Position numbers and translations under genes: made by a program
NCBI GenBank assembly: GCA_944382045.1
Contig: CALWMT010000039.1
Span: 1-13,536 of the forward strand
DNA length: 13,536 nt
Direction of reading: 5' to 3'
Source of the DNA: an uncultured Enterocloster sp.
GTDB taxonomy: Bacteria; Bacillota; Clostridia; Lachnospirales; Lachnospiraceae
Shown here: in pieces, positions 6,716-13,536 of the stretch
How positions within the stretch are numbered: the stretch's first letter is position 1
Layout: each line of letters opens with the position of its first letter
The notes under the pieces: model-generated
What the model saw: the letters and a program-made list of their open reading frames with translations, nothing else
Told to the model about the DNA's origin: nothing
Databases searched by the model: none

Positions 6716-7777
6716 TTATCGCTCTCCTTCCATATAGCTCTTTCTCAGCTGGCCGCAGGCGCCGCCTATATCCCGGCCCATTTCTCTTCTAATAGTAACA
6801 TTTATCCCATTTTTTTCAAGAATATTTTTGAAATTCTGGATTGCATCCCTCCGGGACTGCACATAGTCCCGCTCCTTAATGGGGTTTACAGGGATCAGAT
6901 TCACATGCCCGTGAAGGCCCTTTAAGCGCCGCGCCAGAGTCTCGCCCTGCTCCGGTGCATCGTTCACGCCCCGAACCAGGCTGTACTCAAAGGTGAGGCG
7001 CCGTCCCGTCTGCTCGTAATAATAGCGGCAGGCAGCCAGCACATCCTCCAGCTTATAGGTGTTGGCAATGGGCATGAGCTTCCTTCTGGTCTCATCGTCA
7101 GGCGCATGAAGGGACAGGGCCAGCGTGATAGGAAGCTCCTCCCCTGCCAGACGATGCATCTGCGGCACCAAGCCGCAGGTGGAAAGCGTCAGATTCCTCG
7201 CACTGATATGTAACCCCTTCTCGTGGGAGATGAGCCGGAGAAACCGCACCACATTCTCATAGTTATCCAGAGGCTCCCCGGATCCCATAATCACCACATT
7301 GGAGACGCGCTCCCCGGTGGCTGCCTGAATCCGATACACCTGATCCAGCATCTCAGAGGCGCGCAGATTACGTGCCAGGCCGTCCAGGGTGGAGGCACAG
7401 AACCTGCAGCCCATGCGGCAGCCGGCCTGGGAGGAAATACAGACCGAATTGCCGTGGTGGTACTTCATCCACACGCTCTCAATCACATTTCCATCCTCCA
7501 GCCGGAACAGATACTTTCTTGTTCCGTCAATCGCAGAAATCCGCTCCCCTACGATTTCCAGGGCGGTAAGGGAAAACCGCTCTCCCAGCTTCTCCCGAAG
7601 CTTCGCAGAAATATTTGTCATGGATGCAAAATCCTCCGCCCCCTTGCCGTGAATCCACTCAAAAATCTGTTTAGCCCTGAAAGATCGCTCTCCCAGGGCC
7701 TCCATCTCTTCCCCCAGCTCCTCGAGAGTCAGGGACTTGATATCCAGCCTGCCGGCATTGTCCAATCGGTCCAGCAT
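6716..7777 (-). CDS. rlmN: 23S rRNA A2503 / tRNA A37 C2-methyltransferase, radical SAM
   Basis: Radical-SAM enzyme that methylates C2 of adenine 2503 in 23S rRNA and, in characterised relatives, A37 of some tRNAs; 353 residues. An N-terminal helical domain (about 1-95) precedes the radical-SAM barrel. Cys120, Cys124 and Cys127 (CxxxCxxC) hold the 4Fe-4S cluster. Glu100, Cys113 and Cys341 match the general base and the two catalytic cysteines of the E. coli enzyme. Other family sequences are MGSGEPLDN (164-172), LSLHAPDD (221-228) and RREMGRDIGGACGQL (330-344). It differs from Cfr resistance enzymes by synteny and RlmN-like motifs. It starts 6 nt after rsmB with AGGAGT at 7786-7791. Codons 317-332 switch abruptly to A/T endings, described as a finding. 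Confidence 0.96.
   Translation of the reverse strand: MLDRLDNAGRLDIKSLTLEELGEEMEALGERSFRAKQIFEWIHGKGAEDFASMTNISAKLREKLGERFSLTALEIVGERISAIDGTRKYLFRLEDGNVIESVWMKYHHGNSVCISSQAGCRMGCRFCASTLDGLARNLRASEMLDQVYRIQAATGERVSNVVIMGSGEPLDNYENVVRFLRLISHEKGLHISARNLTLSTCGLVPQMHRLAGEELPITLALSLHAPDDETRRKLMPIANTYKLEDVLAACRYYYEQTGRRLTFEYSLVRGVNDAPEQGETLARRLKGLHGHVNLIPVNPIKERDYVQSRRDAIQNFKNILEKNGINVTIRREMGRDIGGACGQLRKSYMEGER
6724..6729 (-). promoter_or_regulatory. Ribosome binding site for the GTG start of stp
   Basis: AAGGAG on the minus strand, 10 nt before GTG at 6713 and inside the last codons of rlmN. It supports the unusual start codon. Confidence 0.7.
6792..6819 (-). promoter_or_regulatory. Candidate internal promoter for stp-prkC within rlmN
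   Basis: TTGAAA (6819-6814, 5 of 6 to the -35 consensus) and TACTAT (6797-6792, 4 of 6 to the -10 consensus) are separated by 16 nt. They lie in a locally AT-rich stretch of coding sequence, with the predicted start of RNA about 70 nt before the stp start codon. Direct evidence is lacking. Confidence 0.35.
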
Positions 7778-7783
7778 ATATTC

Positions 7784-9190
7784 TCACTCCTGCCGTTTAA
7801 ATAAACTGATAAAAAATCCATCAAAGGGGCCTTCTCCCGGCAAGAGCTGAAGGCAGCCCTTCTGCCGCGAAAGGCCGGCTGTCTTTCCCTGAAATTTGAC
7901 AATTCCGCCTTCACTCCCGTCTAAGACCTGGAAGCCTTCCGGAAGACGGTCCTCCAGTGCCAGCGGCTCAAATGGAAAATTCTCTCCAAACCACCGGGCA
8001 TTCTCCTCATTTTCCAGCCGGTCAATGGTGCAGGTGCTGTAAATCAAGAGGCCTCCCGGCTTTACATACTGCCACACCACGGATAAGATCTCCCTCTGAA
8101 GCGCCGCAAGCTCCCTCTCCGTCTCTGGATCCGCGTGAAGCTTAATGTCCGGCTTTCTTCCCATGATGCCCAGGCCAGAGCAGGGAAGGTCAGCCAGCAG
8201 AATATCCGCCCTTTCCCTGGACGCCGGATCATACGCGAGGGCGTCCTGGAGAACTGCCCGCACGTTTTCCAGCCGGCATCGGGCAATATTTTCCTCCAGG
8301 AGGCTGATCTTCCGAGGCGTCAGATCGCGGGCCTCCACCATCCCCGTGCCGCAGAGCCGGTCCGCAAGGTGAAGGCTCTTGCCTCCTGGGGCTGCGCACA
8401 CATCGATCACATAATCCCCCTTCTTGAGAGCTGCAAGCTCCCCCACAAGGGCAGAGCTGGGATCCTGTACCTGAATCAGTCCCTCCTGAAAGGCTTCAAG
8501 GCTCTCCAGGCGGTCCACCTGGGACAGGGCCAGCATGCAGTCCATTCCCTGCAGCGGAGCCGCTTTCACCTGCTGGCGCGCAAGAGAGGCCGCCGTCTGC
8601 TCCGCCGCAGCTCTGCTGCGATTGCATCTGACCCACAGAGGCTTGTCCTGCAGGAAGGAGGCACAGGCTGCCTCTGCAAGCTCCCTTCCGTAGTCCGCTT
8701 CCCACTGGTCATAGATCCACTGGGGAATCGAAAAGCGCAGCGAGGGAGGGATGCCTGGCCCGTCAAATGCCAGGGAAGCCTTCCCCCTGGAAATGGAGCG
8801 AAGCACCCCATTTACAAATCCCTTCAGCCCGGCAAACCTCCGCTTCACCGCAAGCTTCACCGCTTCATTGCACACTGCGGAGTCCGGTACCCGGCCCATA
8901 TAGAGCAGCTGGTATGTGCTCATGCGCAGCAGCGTGCGGATGAGCGGCTTCATCCGCTTCAGCTTGATGCTGGAATATTTTTCAATCACAAAATCAATCT
9001 GGATAAGATAATCCAGGGTTCCCTCCGCCGTCCGGGTGATAAAGGCCCGGTCTGCCTTATCCAGATACTGATATTTATAGAGGGCCTGGCCTAAGATCTG
9101 GTGGATATAGGCCCCATTTTCCAGAACCTCCATCAGGATATCCAGAACAATCTCCCGGTTCTCCAGGCCCCTGTCCGCTGTCCTCGCCAT
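7784..9190 (-). CDS. rsmB: 16S rRNA m5C967 methyltransferase
   Basis: Methylates C5 of cytidine 967 of 16S rRNA using SAM; 468 residues, usual length. Residues 1-140 form the NusB-like RNA-binding domain that distinguishes RsmB (Sun/Fmu) from related m5C enzymes, and the Rossmann methyltransferase domain follows. Visible motifs are the SAM loop CAAPGGKS (265-272), ARDL (287-290), DLPCSG (334-339) with Cys337 for product release, YSTCTI (384-389) with catalytic Cys387, and the C-terminal DGFFIS (457-462). The ATG at 9190 has AGGAGG at 9196-9201 overlapping the stop of the preceding peptidase gene, giving tight coupling. It is followed after 6 nt by rlmN, so 16S and 23S modification genes are co-expressed. 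Confidence 0.96.
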   Translation of the reverse strand: MARTADRGLENREIVLDILMEVLENGAYIHQILGQALYKYQYLDKADRAFITRTAEGTLDYLIQIDFVIEKYSSIKLKRMKPLIRTLLRMSTYQLLYMGRVPDSAVCNEAVKLAVKRRFAGLKGFVNGVLRSISRGKASLAFDGPGIPPSLRFSIPQWIYDQWEADYGRELAEAACASFLQDKPLWVRCNRSRAAAEQTAASLARQQVKAAPLQGMDCMLALSQVDRLESLEAFQEGLIQVQDPSSALVGELAALKKGDYVIDVCAAPGGKSLHLADRLCGTGMVEARDLTPRKISLLEENIARCRLENVRAVLQDALAYDPASRERADILLADLPCSGLGIMGRKPDIKLHADPETERELAALQREILSVVWQYVKPGGLLIYSTCTIDRLENEENARWFGENFPFEPLALEDRLPEGFQVLDGSEGGIVKFQGKTAGLSRQKGCLQLLPGEGPFDGFFISLFKRQE

Positions 9191-9199
9191 CCGCTCCTC

Positions 9200-9901
9200 C
9201 TAGTCCTCTCTCCGATTCCCGAACAGGATGAGAAGCCGAAACAGCTGCAGAATGGAGGCTGCTGCTGCCGCCACGTACGTCAGGGCCGCCGCACTCAGCA
9301 CCCTTCTCGTCTGTCCCACCTCCTGCCCCCGCAGAACGCCGATGGAATCCAGCACAGCCACTGCGCGGTGGGAGGCATTATACTCCACCGGAAGGGTCAC
9401 CAGCTGAAAGAGAACTGCCAGGGAAAACAGCAGAATTCCCAGGCTTACCAGGCTGGAGCCGCCTAAAAGCAGGCCGATGATAATCAGAGGCCAGGACAGC
9501 TGGGCGCCAAAGTTGGCCACAGGCACTAGGGCGGAGCGGAACCGCAGGGGCGCATAGTCCTGGGCGTCCTGCATGGCATGGCCGCACTCGTGGGCCGCCA
9601 CCCCAATGGCAGCGATGGAGGAGGAGCCGTATACGCCCTCTGACAGATTCACCGTCTTTGTCCTGGGATCGTAGTGATCCGTCAGATTGCCGGGAACCCT
9701 CCGGATTGTCACATCGTAGATTCCCTGGGAGCGGAGCAGCTGTCTGGCAGCCTCCTCTCCGGTTATGCCGCAGCGGCTTCTGACTCCCGCATACTGCTGG
9801 TAGGTGGACCGCAGCCTTGCCGAGGCCCCCAGGGAAATCAGCACACCTATGAGAATCAGCACATAGGTGGGATCAAACATATAATACATGGGATAATACA
9901 T
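9200..9901 (-). CDS. YugP-type zinc-dependent membrane peptidase
   Basis: Putative integral-membrane zinc metallopeptidase of the neutral zinc metallopeptidase family (YugP-like); 233 residues, usual length. An N-terminal membrane helix (about 11-28) is followed by a soluble part carrying HECGH (104-108), where His104 and His108 bind zinc and Glu105 is catalytic. Two further hydrophobic stretches (about 137-170 and 201-228) flank PVEYNASHRA (171-180), whose Glu173 is the likely third zinc ligand. Substrates are unknown to me. The ribosome binding site before the ATG at 9901 is weak; Met5 and Met8 are possible later starts but have none at all. The gene lies 21 nt after fmt and 9 nt before rsmB, a position I remember from other clostridia but not from Bacillus. 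Confidence 0.9.
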   Translation of the reverse strand: MYYPMYYMFDPTYVLILIGVLISLGASARLRSTYQQYAGVRSRCGITGEEAARQLLRSQGIYDVTIRRVPGNLTDHYDPRTKTVNLSEGVYGSSSIAAIGVAAHECGHAMQDAQDYAPLRFRSALVPVANFGAQLSWPLIIIGLLLGGSSLVSLGILLFSLAVLFQLVTLPVEYNASHRAVAVLDSIGVLRGQEVGQTRRVLSAAALTYVAAAAASILQLFRLLILFGNRRED

Positions 9902-9922
9902 GGTCTATTCACTCACTTTCTT

Positions 9923-10921
9923 TTACAAACCGCTCTGTCTGTGCTCCCAGACATCGCCTGCCTTGATCGGACAGCCGCGAAGGAAGGCTGCGGCATCCAT
10001 CCGCTTCTTTCCCTCCAGCTGAAGCTCCTTGATCTGGAGAATCCCCTTTCCGGTGCACACTGCAAGGCACGCCTTGTCCGCCCGAACAATCTGTCCGGGA
10101 CAGGGCTCTGCCTCCGGTGCGGCTCCCAATGCGCTGACTGCACCAGCCGGCGCGTCCGCTGCCTGCTCCGGCAGGACCTCTGCGCTCCATATCTTGATGG
10201 TCCTTCCATTCCAGCTGGTGTAGGCGCTGGGCCACGGATTGAGACCGCGGATCAGACGCTCAATCTCCTCTGCCGGTATGGTCCAGTCGATATCTCCCAG
10301 AGATTTTGTCAGCATCCTCGCATAGCAGGTCCCGCTCTCTCCCTGGGGAATCGGGCGGATGCTTCCCTCCTCCAGCTTCTTAAGCGTGGAGAGGATCAAG
10401 GGACCTCCTGCCTGGCTCAGCTTGTCATGAAGGCTCCCTCCGGTCTCATCCGGTGCGATGGGAATTACGGCGCGCTCCAGCATGTCTCCTGTGTCCAGGC
10501 CCTCATTCATCTGCATGGTGGTGATGCCTGTCTCTGTCTCCCCGCAGATAATAGCCCACTGAATAGGTGCAGCTCCCCGGTACTTGGGGAGCAGGGACGC
10601 GTGGATATTCACACAGCCAAAGGGCGGCAGCTCCAGGATCTCCTTTGTAAGGATCTGTCCAAAGGCTGCTACCACAATGACCTGCGGTGCCAGCTCGCGC
10701 AAAATTTGAACAAACTCCGGCTCCCGCACCTTCACGGGCTGATACACCGGTATGCCGTGCTCCACAGCCCAGGCCTTCACCGGAGTCATCTGTACTGCCT
10801 TGCCGCGTCCCTTCTGCTTGTCCGGCTGCGTCACAACCGCCGCGATTGTGTGTCCGCCCTCTGCCAGAGCCGCCAGAGCCGGCACAGCAAAATCCGGCGT
10901 TCCCATAAATACAATCCGCAT
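9923..10921 (-). CDS. fmt: Methionyl-tRNA formyltransferase
   Basis: Formylates Met-tRNA(fMet) with 10-formyltetrahydrofolate, needed for normal bacterial translation initiation; 332 residues, slightly long for the family. The N-terminal catalytic domain starts MRIVFMGTPDFAVPAL. It carries the catalytic trio Asn105, His107 and Asp143, and the sequence SLLPKYRGAAPI (109-120) near the folate site. The C-terminal tRNA-binding domain begins near 206. An Ala/Pro-rich insertion (about 251-275) explains the extra length. The start at 10921 was chosen from the family N-terminus; an in-frame start at 11026 would add 35 low-complexity residues that merely shadow def. It lies 2 nt after def, so the enzymes adding and removing the formyl group are made together. 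Confidence 0.96.
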   Translation of the reverse strand: MRIVFMGTPDFAVPALAALAEGGHTIAAVVTQPDKQKGRGKAVQMTPVKAWAVEHGIPVYQPVKVREPEFVQILRELAPQVIVVAAFGQILTKEILELPPFGCVNIHASLLPKYRGAAPIQWAIICGETETGITTMQMNEGLDTGDMLERAVIPIAPDETGGSLHDKLSQAGGPLILSTLKKLEEGSIRPIPQGESGTCYARMLTKSLGDIDWTIPAEEIERLIRGLNPWPSAYTSWNGRTIKIWSAEVLPEQAADAPAGAVSALGAAPEAEPCPGQIVRADKACLAVCTGKGILQIKELQLEGKKRMDAAAFLRGCPIKAGDVWEHRQSGL

Positions 10922-10923
10922 GC

Positions 10924-11421
10924 TTATTCTTCCCCGCTCTCTTCCTCTAATTCTTCCTCTTTCTCCACATCCATCAGCTCGCCCTCCACCAGCTCCACGT
11001 AGAGCTGGCCGTCCAGATGGGCGCATTCATGGCAGACGGCCCGGGCCAAAAGCCCCTCCGCCTCCAGCTCAAAGGGCTCCATGGAGTCATCCAGGGCGCG
11101 CACCTTCACCCAATTCGGCCGGGTCACAATGCCGGTCTTTCCCGGCACGCTGAGACAGCCCTCATAGCCCCTCTGCTCCCCCTCCTGCTCGATGATCTCT
11201 GGATTGATCAAAACATATTGGTTCCCATCATCCACATCAATGGTGACAATGCGCTTTAATATGCCTACCTGGGGAGCCGCCAGTCCCACGCCCTCTGCCT
11301 GGTACATGGTCTCAAACATGTCCTCCAACAGCTCCTTCAGCCGGGGTGTCATCTCCTTCACCGGCTTGCATCTTTTTGTCAGAATCTCGTCTCCGATTAC
11401 ACGTATCTGCCGAACTGCCAT
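10924..11421 (-). CDS. def: Peptide deformylase with variant metal-site motif (HECAH)
   Basis: Removes the formyl group from the N-terminus of new proteins; 165 residues, normal length. The three family motifs are GVGLAAPQ (44-51), EGCLS (87-91) with metal ligand Cys89, and HECAH (131-135) with metal ligands His131 and His135 and catalytic Glu132. The third motif is nearly always HExDH; here the Asp is replaced by Ala134 (codon GCC). The metal ligands and catalytic Glu are intact, so the enzyme is probably active. The C-terminus is a short, very acidic tail (152-165). The ATG at 11421 follows priA by 58 nt, with AAGGAG about 11 nt upstream, and fmt begins 2 nt after the stop. A paralogue elsewhere in the genome cannot be excluded. 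Confidence 0.94.
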   Translation of the reverse strand: MAVRQIRVIGDEILTKRCKPVKEMTPRLKELLEDMFETMYQAEGVGLAAPQVGILKRIVTIDVDDGNQYVLINPEIIEQEGEQRGYEGCLSVPGKTGIVTRPNWVKVRALDDSMEPFELEAEGLLARAVCHECAHLDGQLYVELVEGELMDVEKEEELEEESGEE

Positions 11422-11479
11422 TGCTCTCTAATCTCCTTCTGCTCTCCGCTGTCTATCATGCAGGCGCTGCCGCCGGCAC

Positions 11480-13536
11480 TCAGCGCAGATCGTACTGCGC
11501 AAGCACCCTTTCTCCTCCTGCCTCCTGAAGAAAGGCCTCCGCCCGCTTCCTAATCTGTATCAGTATATCATAGTTTTCGTGCTTTATATATAAAATTTTT
11601 CTATAAATATCATTAACTTTGTAGACCGGCGCATTTACCGGCCCGATAAAGGACGGCGGATTCTCCCCGCCTTCTATACAGCGGGCCAGGCCCCTGCCCG
11701 CCTGCTCCACGGCCTCCTGCTGGGGGCTGGAGAGCTGAATGGTCAAAAGCCCCACTGCCGGCGGATATCCCAGGAGCCTTCGGTAGGCCATCTCCTGGCG
11801 GAAAAACTCCGGATAATCCTGCCTTGCAGCCGCCTGGATGCTGTAATGGTCCGGCTGGTAGGTCTGAATCACCACATTTCCCGGACGCGTTCCCCGGCCT
11901 GCCCGGCCCGCGGCCTGGGTGAGAAGGGCAAAGGTCTCCTCCCCGCAGCGGTAATCCGAAGCGTGAAGCGACAGATCCGCGGCAAGGGCCCCCACCAGAG
12001 TGACCTTGGGGAAGTCATGTCCCTTTACAATCATCTGGGTGCCGATGAGGATATCCGCCTCCCCCCTGGCGAAGGCGCTTAAAATTTCCTGGTGGCCCCC
12101 CTTTCTCGCAGTGGTGTCCAGATCCATCCGCAGAATCCGCGCCCCGGGAAACAGCGCTCCCGCCATCTCCTCGATCTTCTGCGTCCCTGTGCCGAAGGGT
12201 GCAATATAGGGAGAGCCGCAGGAGGGACAGACCTTGGGCTGTACGGTGCTATAGCCGCAGTAATGGCAGATCATCCGTCCGCCCCGGTGAAGGGTCAGCG
12301 TCACGTCACAGTGCGGGCATTTGATGGCTTCCCCGCAGGATCGGCAGGACACAAAATTGGCGTATCCCCTCCGGTTGATAAAGAGCATGGACTGCTCTCC
12401 CTTTTCCAGCCGATCCTCCAAAAGCTCCTTAAGCCTTCGGCTGAATATAGAGCGGTTGCCCTGAGCCAGCTCCCTGCGCAGGTCCACCACCTCCACCGCA
12501 GGAAGCACTGCCTCCCGCTTGGCCCGTTCCTTCAGGGTGAACAGGCCATATACGCCCCGCAGGGCTTTGTCATAGCTTTCCAGAGAGGGGGTAGCCGAGC
12601 CCAGAATCAGGCTGGCTCCGGAAATCTCAGCCCGGGCCTGCGCCGCCTCTCTGGCATCATACCGCGGCGCCAGCTCGCTCCGATAGGAATTCTCGTGCTC
12701 CTCGTCGATGACAATCAGGCCCAGCCGGGAGAAGGGGGCAAAAAGCGCGGACCTCGGCCCAACAATGATGTCAATGTCACCGGTTCTCGCGCGCTCATAC
12801 TGGTCATAGCGCTCCCCTGCGGACATGCGGGAATTGAGGACAGAAATCCGTTCTCCAAAGCGCTGGTAAAAGCGCATCACGGTCTGCCAGGTCAGGGAGA
12901 TCTCCGGGATCAGAACAATGGCCTGCTTCCCCTCACGGATCACACGGTCCATAAGCTCCATGTAAACCTCGGTCTTTCCGCTTCCAGTAATTCCGTGAAT
13001 CAGATAGGTTTTCCGTATGCCTCCGGCATAGTCCCTCCATATCCCCTCCACGGCCTGCTGCTGCTCCGCATTGAGGTGCAGCTCCTGTCTCTGGACCGCA
13101 GCATTCTCTGGCTCAGCAGGAAACGCGCCCTCCGCCAGCCTGCGCATCTCCAGGAGAGGATTGCGGAAGTGCTCTGCCTCCTCCACCGCGATAATCCCGG
13201 CCTCCTTAAGCGGTGTCAGAGTGGATGGGGTGAGCTTGAGCGCCTTCACCGCCTGGCCGTAGGGAAGGCTTCCCTGCTCCTTAAGCGCCGCAAGAAGACG
13301 GCAGCGGGCCTTAAAGCCCTTGGTCTGGGCTTCGCAGAGCGCTGCCTCCAGCTCCTTCTGGTCCAGCAGGCAGCGGATTGTCCTCTTCACGGACTGGCGG
13401 ACGGTCTGCTTTACGGGGAGCACCGTCTTTAATGCCTGGTTCATGGTGGAGCCGTACCGCTCCTTCATCCACCAGGCCAGCCAGATTAACTGGGACTGAA
13501 CGGTAATGCTCCCCTCCACAAGACCGGCCACATCCT
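11480..13536 (-). CDS. priA: Replication restart helicase PriA, 5' end outside window
   Basis: Superfamily 2 3'-to-5' DNA helicase that binds stalled forks and reloads the replisome. The frame stays open to the window edge, so the N-terminus is missing, perhaps 50-100 residues by comparison with usual PriA length. The GTG at 13531 is an internal Val codon. Numbering from that codon, the winged-helix/3'-DNA-binding part precedes Walker A GITGSGKTEVY (180-190), DEEH (276-279) and GSATPS (311-316). Eight zinc-binding cysteines follow (396, 399, 405, 408, 422, 425, 435, 438), then motif VI TQAAGRAGR (538-546) and the C-terminal domain. No helicase motif is degraded. It is the first gene seen of the cluster, 58 nt before def. 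Its last 150 bases include an AT-rich island (11585-11620) with A/T-ending codons. Confidence 0.96.
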   Translation of the reverse strand, partial: DVAGLVEGSITVQSQLIWLAWWMKERYGSTMNQALKTVLPVKQTVRQSVKRTIRCLLDQKELEAALCEAQTKGFKARCRLLAALKEQGSLPYGQAVKALKLTPSTLTPLKEAGIIAVEEAEHFRNPLLEMRRLAEGAFPAEPENAAVQRQELHLNAEQQQAVEGIWRDYAGGIRKTYLIHGITGSGKTEVYMELMDRVIREGKQAIVLIPEISLTWQTVMRFYQRFGERISVLNSRMSAGERYDQYERARTGDIDIIVGPRSALFAPFSRLGLIVIDEEHENSYRSELAPRYDAREAAQARAEISGASLILGSATPSLESYDKALRGVYGLFTLKERAKREAVLPAVEVVDLRRELAQGNRSIFSRRLKELLEDRLEKGEQSMLFINRRGYANFVSCRSCGEAIKCPHCDVTLTLHRGGRMICHYCGYSTVQPKVCPSCGSPYIAPFGTGTQKIEEMAGALFPGARILRMDLDTTARKGGHQEILSAFARGEADILIGTQMIVKGHDFPKVTLVGALAADLSLHASDYRCGEETFALLTQAAGRAGRGTRPGNVVIQTYQPDHYSIQAAARQDYPEFFRQEMAYRRLLGYPPAVGLLTIQLSSPQQEAVEQAGRGLARCIEGGENPPSFIGPVNAPVYKVNDIYRKILYIKHENYDILIQIRKRAEAFLQEAGGERVLAQYDLR
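11562..11570 (-). promoter_or_regulatory. Candidate extended -10 promoter for def-fmt inside priA
   Basis: Minus-strand TGATATACT matches the extended -10 pattern TGn-TATAAT with one mismatch. It lies at the edge of an AT-rich island in the 3' part of priA, about 140 nt before def. No good -35 stands 17 nt upstream, which extended -10 promoters can tolerate. Confidence 0.3.

Noticed and set aside
7790..7830. Promoter inside the AT-rich 3' end of rsmB
   Set aside because: TTGATG-17 nt-TTTAAA is only 4 of 6 at each box, and the AT content is explained by Phe/Ile/Lys codons, so it is weaker than the rlmN and priA cases.
9674..11002. A 442-codon plus-strand open frame opposite the peptidase, fmt and def genes
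   Set aside because: It runs across three well-supported genes on the other strand and has no recognisable domain. Absence of stops follows from codon bias.
10922..11026. Longer Fmt starting at 11026
   Set aside because: The 35 added residues are Arg/Gly-rich, out of frame with the def gene they overlap, and unlike any Fmt N-terminus.
12092..13432. A 446-codon plus-strand open frame opposite priA
   Set aside because: It lies antisense to conserved helicase and zinc motifs, and its own translation resembles no known fold.
13529..13531. GTG at 13531 as the true priA start
   Set aside because: The frame stays open to the window edge, and the N-terminal part expected of PriA is missing, so this is an internal Val codon.

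Overview
The window is a compact, entirely minus-strand block of housekeeping genes from a fairly GC-rich member of the Clostridia. The most likely source is Lachnospiraceae, judging from the protein styles, the AGGAGG-type ribosome binding sites and the gene order priA-def-fmt-(Zn peptidase)-rsmB-rlmN-stp-prkC-rsgA-rpe-thiN. That order matches the well-known Firmicutes cluster (Bacillus: priA to thiN), with a YugP-type membrane peptidase inserted between fmt and rsmB. I assign the lineage from memory, not from a search.

Layout in transcription order, from high to low coordinates: priA (5' end outside the window), def, fmt, zinc membrane peptidase, rsmB, rlmN, stp (GTG start), prkC, rsgA, rpe, thiN. 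Gaps are 58, 2, 21, 9, 6, 2, -7 (overlap), 18, 2 and -4 (overlap) nt, so this looks like one operon, possibly with internal promoters. After thiN comes a 200-nt intergenic region holding a weak promoter candidate, inverted repeats and a possible 15-codon mini-ORF. It is followed by serS and, 42 nt later, the start of a VOC/glyoxalase-family gene cut by the window edge.

How the genes fit together: PriA restarts replication forks. Fmt formylates initiator Met-tRNA and Def removes the formyl group from new proteins. RsmB and RlmN methylate 16S and 23S rRNA, and RsgA is a GTPase of 30S maturation. Stp and PrkC are the opposing phosphatase and PASTA-domain kinase that link cell-wall status to growth and translation. 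Rpe (pentose phosphate pathway) and ThiN (thiamine pyrophosphate synthesis) add central metabolism, and SerS charges tRNA-Ser.

I found no mobile element, CRISPR array, RNA gene or new defence-like system. The points that deserve a second look are small. They are a deformylase with HECAH in place of HExDH, a seryl-tRNA synthetase with an archaeal-looking catalytic core, and two abrupt AT-rich codon stretches (3' ends of rlmN and priA) that coincide with promoter-like sequences inside coding DNA. There is also an altered activation loop and an extra C-terminal region in PrkC, and short perfect palindromes between serS and the VOC gene.
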